From NCBI GenBank assembly GCA_033030425.1, contig JAUFSD010000017.1, positions 248,001 to 312,000 on the forward strand: DNA of 64,000 nucleotides. The letters are read 5' to 3'. The position numbers were made by a program, and so were the translations under genes. Below the pieces are notes generated by a model that had not been told where the DNA came from, searched no databases, and saw only the letters and a program-made list of their open reading frames with translations. The stretch comes from Verpa conica (Eukaryota; Ascomycota; Pezizomycetes; Pezizales; Morchellaceae). Below, in pieces: positions 60,700 through 64,000 of the stretch (the first letter of the stretch is position 1; each line of letters opens with the position of its first letter).

Positions 60700-61893
60700 T
60701 TAGATACCCAACTTTATATCAACAAAGAGATGAAAGAACATACTATGCCACGAATACTCTAGTATCCTCCCACTAACCGCATCCTCTAGGGGCGTTTCCA
60801 AGAGCCATTCTCGATACCGCACATAATCATCTAGCGGCCGCTCCAGCACCTTATCCTGGGTCAGGGCAAACTGGGCGCAGCAGGAAACGCCAACAGCCTC
60901 TGGGACGGTAGTGTTTGGGAAGAGGGTGGCAAATGCGGAGGCATAAGCAAGCTCCATCATTCCCCGGTCATCTTTAAGGTCGCCTTCGACAACTTTGTAC
61001 GGGGAAATTTCAGAGGGACAGCCGAGTATCCAGACACAGCGTAAGTTGACGTATCCCTGGGAGGAAAGGTAAGGTAGTTGTAGGTTTTGGAGCATGGGTA
61101 CGCCATCTAGGCGAGGTGTATTAGCTTTCAGTACAAATCAAGAATGAATAAGAGGAATTATATACCATATATTGGATCATCGTTATGCCATTGATATCGG
61201 AGACTATGCATGAAGACCATGAACTCTGGTAGATCAAAGTAATTATCGATTATAAAACTATCGCCCCTCCCCCCTCCTCGTTAGTTTTCGATCCATCCTA
61301 TTTTCTGAAATTCTTAGGTACGAAGTAATTATCAGCCCCTACTGAAAACCGGCGGCCCTCCAGATATGAGCAGATGATCACATAAGACGCATTCCATTGA
61401 ACTGGAGCCCAAGCTACCTTTCTCAAAAAGGCAGCTCTAACATCTTATGTAACCGCTGCTCATGTTCATCAATACGGTATCTGCGAAACATTGTCTTATT
61501 GCCGCCGGTCGGCAGCAAAGGCTTAAGCTTGGATACACCCACACGTACGTACGTCAAATACACCATCGCCTCCCGCCCTTTATTCACCGGCACCGTCAAG
61601 TTTGCTCTAGGATCATTCGTCACGTAGATGTTGCTCCGCCAGTCCGGAACATGCTCTGCAAGCCAGGATGTGTCTTCACCCTTGATGCTCGCCACCACAA
61701 GCTCCTTACCCCGCGGCTGTTTCTGGATGATTGGCCCTGGCTTCCCCGCCGGTCTCTGGAATTGAGGTATTCCATTAGTGAAACCGCCCATAGAGTAGAA
61801 CCTGTAGTAGGCGACAAGGCCTAGAGCCGACAATATTGCGAGGAATAGCAGTGAACGCCTTGGGCGGAAGGAGGGTGTGTCGATGTAAATCAT
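60700..61893 (-). CDS. DUF3431 family type II membrane protein
   Basis: Three minus-strand exons, 61893-61553, 61257-61166 and 61106-60700, introns 295 and 59 bp, give 279 residues. It belongs to the fungal DUF3431 family by ELVVASIKGEDTSWL, DWRSNIYVTND, LTVPVNKGREAMVYLT joined to FIIDNYFDLPEFMVFMHSLR, YQWHNDDPIYDGVPML and LQLPYLSSQGYVNLRCVW, followed by VPEAVGVSCCAQFAL and YREWLLETPL. A single membrane anchor lies at about 13-31 (LLFLAILSALGLVAYYRF), so the body is probably lumenal or extracellular. The family is glycosyltransferase-like in some classifications but its reaction is not known. The first intron (GTACGT donor) is unusually long for this window. The conserved HADR-type motif of many homologues appears here as HSLR. 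Confidence 0.88.
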
Positions 61894-63280
61894 GGCTATT
61901 GTTCAAGTGTCTTTTTTCCCCCCCTTTCTTTCCCTCTTGACCAGCACGAGAATAAAGGAGATGGAATAGAAGGAGATGTTTACAATATGTAGTTGCCCGA
62001 AATTATCGGTTGGTGGAGAATATTTCGGCTAGCTTCTATACTTAGATTTGATAATTCTATCGTGCAGAACACGTCGAGGTGTTAAGTGGAACCTCTCCTG
62101 CAAGGATTGATAACTAGACCCCCTGCTGTATGTAGACCATTCGACATGATATGTTCTAGTATTGGCTGGGCGGCTAAATGTAGTAGATGATTACTCAAGC
62201 GCGGGAATGACCCAGCCAGGCGGCTACGATAGGTGAGACCTGGCACGATATGCAGCCGCAATGGGCCAAATCCGGATATTGCTTCTAGTAGAAGCTCGGC
62301 GGGTGCCATAACCCCTCTCTGCTATTCTCGTGGGGTCCGATAGCACGAGTGATTAGATATGTTTGAAGTCCTGGATATACCGGAGCCGTTCTAGCACGCC
62401 GCTCTCCAACTAAAGTTTCTGTTGCCTTGCGCTACACCCAGTCGGCTGAAGTGCATTGGCTCCCTCTATCTTTCAAACCAGTTAAACGTCCTAAGCGGAA
62501 TATAGCTGCCACATGTCTCTATAATGGAAGATCACGAGATACCCATCTATTAATAGCCTGAAGTTCGGGTCTTCTGCGGGTCTTCCTTCCTTGGCCTAGA
62601 CCATAGGATCAATAACCTACATAAGATAACATAGAGTTGGAGTCAAAGAATTTTTGTTATCGGATTTATTTCATTTATTAAGTACCAAATAGAGATCAAG
62701 CTATGACTCCAAAAACCCTAACGCACTCACTAACTTCTTTCCCCAACCAAAGCCCCTAAACAAGAGACTCGAGAAACTAGAAAAAAACTATATAAACCAA
62801 AAAAAACTCCAGTAACCGTAAAGTACCTATTCTCTTGCAAGCTCCCCGAATACACCTAAAGCCAAAGACATAAGAGAAAGACATAAGAGACTTTTTGCCG
62901 TCCCAGACCAGGGGAGTGACAGACATGCGTATAAGCTGCGTATGCTGAATCCAGAATTGCTGCAGGTAAAATATGTAGTGCAACCTTGGGTTTAAAAAAT
63001 AAAGACAAGAGAAGTAAAAGGAAGGGAAAATAAAGATGAGAGGCAGTGTAGTATAGTTGAGCAGCAAAAGAGAAGCTCAGAAAAAAACAGATAGGAAATA
63101 TTGTTTTGCAGATATGCATCCCTATGACAGAGAAAAAGCCCACCATATAACGCCATAAACAAGAGGAAAGAAAAGAATAAATCAAATAAAGGCCCCACAC
63201 CAAGTTTGATAAAAAGTAAAAACCATGGATTGGTCTTAGTATAGGAATACCTTAAAACTATATCCTTGTCTCGTGCAATA
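61894..63280. other. Intergenic spacer
   Basis: Contains the promoter of the DUF3431 gene on the left. Moderately AT-rich, with A-rich runs on the plus strand (62776-62810, 62995-63060). No gene is recognised. Confidence 0.45.
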
Positions 63281-64000
63281 TCAAAATCTTCTGTCCACCC
63301 GTAGTAGAATATCTTTCATAGCCTCGCCAAACTCTCTCAAGCAGTGGACTTCATTAGCAGTAAATGGTTGGCTCGCCTCTCTATCCTCCTTCCTAGTGAA
63401 TGCAGCCAATACAATTCCTCCTGTGCATGTGTCACCGCCATTGACTGTTGTTGCTGAGCAATATCCCTCATCAGCAAGCTCGTTTCCATCCCTCAACAAC
63501 GGCAATAAGATGCCTAGTCTAAAGCCCACATCATCTTCTTCGTGTGATTTGGCAGGATTCTGGTATACCAGACCGCCGACGCTCCTCAAAGCTCGAAGGT
63601 GCAGATTCGCATCAAATGTTGGCAGTGGATCTGGAAGGCCGTGCGCGACAAGGATTTTGGTATACATATTGTCAACAGGAGTCGCTGTTTGATCGTCGTA
63701 TAATTGTATCTCAGGACAACGGACTGGAGATACCCGCAGAAGATAGACAAGATCATAGTTAAGCGACCGAGCAATAATTGAAGTGGCAAAGGATGCCTCA
63801 GCCATAGATGTTATTGGTCCTGGAGAAAAGGGCATTTGAAGAGGTACTTCGCGAGGTCCAGGGGCATGGATAGGCGGAGGCCTATTTTCCTTGTACCGAG
63901 TTTGATAAACAATTGTGGCTTCTTCCACCGCTGGAGAAGGGGACCGTGATACAGTGAGCGAGTTAGGAGGGGCGGTGGTGGGATCGAAAGCGGTATGGAA
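63281..64000 (-). CDS. C-terminal part of an unknown fungal protein (5' end outside window)
   Basis: The minus-strand frame is open from the window edge at 64000 to a stop at 63281: 239 codons with no stop, so the gene starts beyond the window. The first visible part is Pro/Ser/Thr-rich (TTAPPNSLTVSRSPSP). From about codon 55 it becomes folded: MAEASFATSIIARSLNYDLV, then an ATP-like loop-free segment, FDANLHLRALRSVGGLVYQN, FRLGILLPLLRDG and GIVLAAFTRKEDREASQPF, ending EFGEAMKDILLRVDRRF. The order and the ILLPLLR / GIVLAAFTRK strands resemble a GAF-type sensor fold of the sort fungi fuse to larger regulators, but I am not sure. No intron is needed in the visible part. Confidence 0.7.
   Translation of the reverse strand, partial: FHTAFDPTTAPPNSLTVSRSPSPAVEEATIVYQTRYKENRPPPIHAPGPREVPLQMPFSPGPITSMAEASFATSIIARSLNYDLVYLLRVSPVRCPEIQLYDDQTATPVDNMYTKILVAHGLPDPLPTFDANLHLRALRSVGGLVYQNPAKSHEEDDVGFRLGILLPLLRDGNELADEGYCSATTVNGGDTCTGGIVLAAFTRKEDREASQPFTANEVHCLREFGEAMKDILLRVDRRF

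Overview
The window is nuclear DNA of a filamentous ascomycete (Pezizomycotina). Genes carry several short introns (about 44-130 bp) with GTRNGT donors, CTAAC/CTAAT-like branch points and YAG acceptors. The gene set is fungal: homocitrate synthase of the alpha-aminoadipate lysine pathway, a Rim15/Cek1 kinase, a KRE2-family mannosyltransferase, fungal-type Gta3 and a DUF3431 protein. The class cannot be fixed from the window. Loose spacing and AT-rich spacers would suit Pezizomycetes or Orbiliomycetes, but this is inference only. Gene models were built by hand from splice signals, phase continuity and family conservation; every multi-exon total given is divisible by three.

Layout. 0-5 kb: two genes I cannot assign, one with five exact-length 39-bp repeats. 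5-9 kb: TRM61 and IBA57 in tandem, then tRNA-Gly(UCC). 9.6-10 kb: a 382-bp hAT-like miniature element. 10.5-12.1 kb: a protein kinase with a coiled-coil tail. 13.4-18.3 kb: a small unknown three-exon gene, then FAF1 and GCP5 head to head, 176 bp apart. 19.7-20.8 kb: a BTB protein. 22.2-24.1 kb: homocitrate synthase. 24.1-29.7 kb: no certain gene, but two minus-strand stretches that look like broken or many-intron coding sequence. 29.7-37.8 kb: a second BTB protein, an atypical ARF-like GTPase, BRF1 and an amidoligase-family protein. 39.6-42.4 kb: GTA3 and a GT15 mannosyltransferase, convergent. 42.4-48.8 kb: gene-poor. 48.8-55 kb: RIM15. 56-57.8 kb: TRS23 and RPB4, divergent. 59.4 kb: U6 snRNA with a putative B box just past its terminator. 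60.7-61.9 kb: a DUF3431 membrane protein. 63.3-64 kb: the 3' part of a gene leaving the window.

Most recognised genes are housekeeping: tRNA modification (TRM61), mitochondrial Fe-S assembly (IBA57), mitochondrial Gln-tRNA formation (GTA3), ribosome assembly (FAF1), microtubule nucleation (GCP5), ER-Golgi tethering (TRS23), RNA polymerase II (RPB4) and III (BRF1), splicing (U6) and nutrient signalling (RIM15). They do not form an operon-like pathway. Unfamiliar material lies in the spacers and in the orphan genes. I found no clearly new multi-gene system. The best leads are the ARF-like protein lacking the catalytic Gln, the U6 locus with its close B box, the orphan repeat protein and the 25.4-27.9 kb coding traces.
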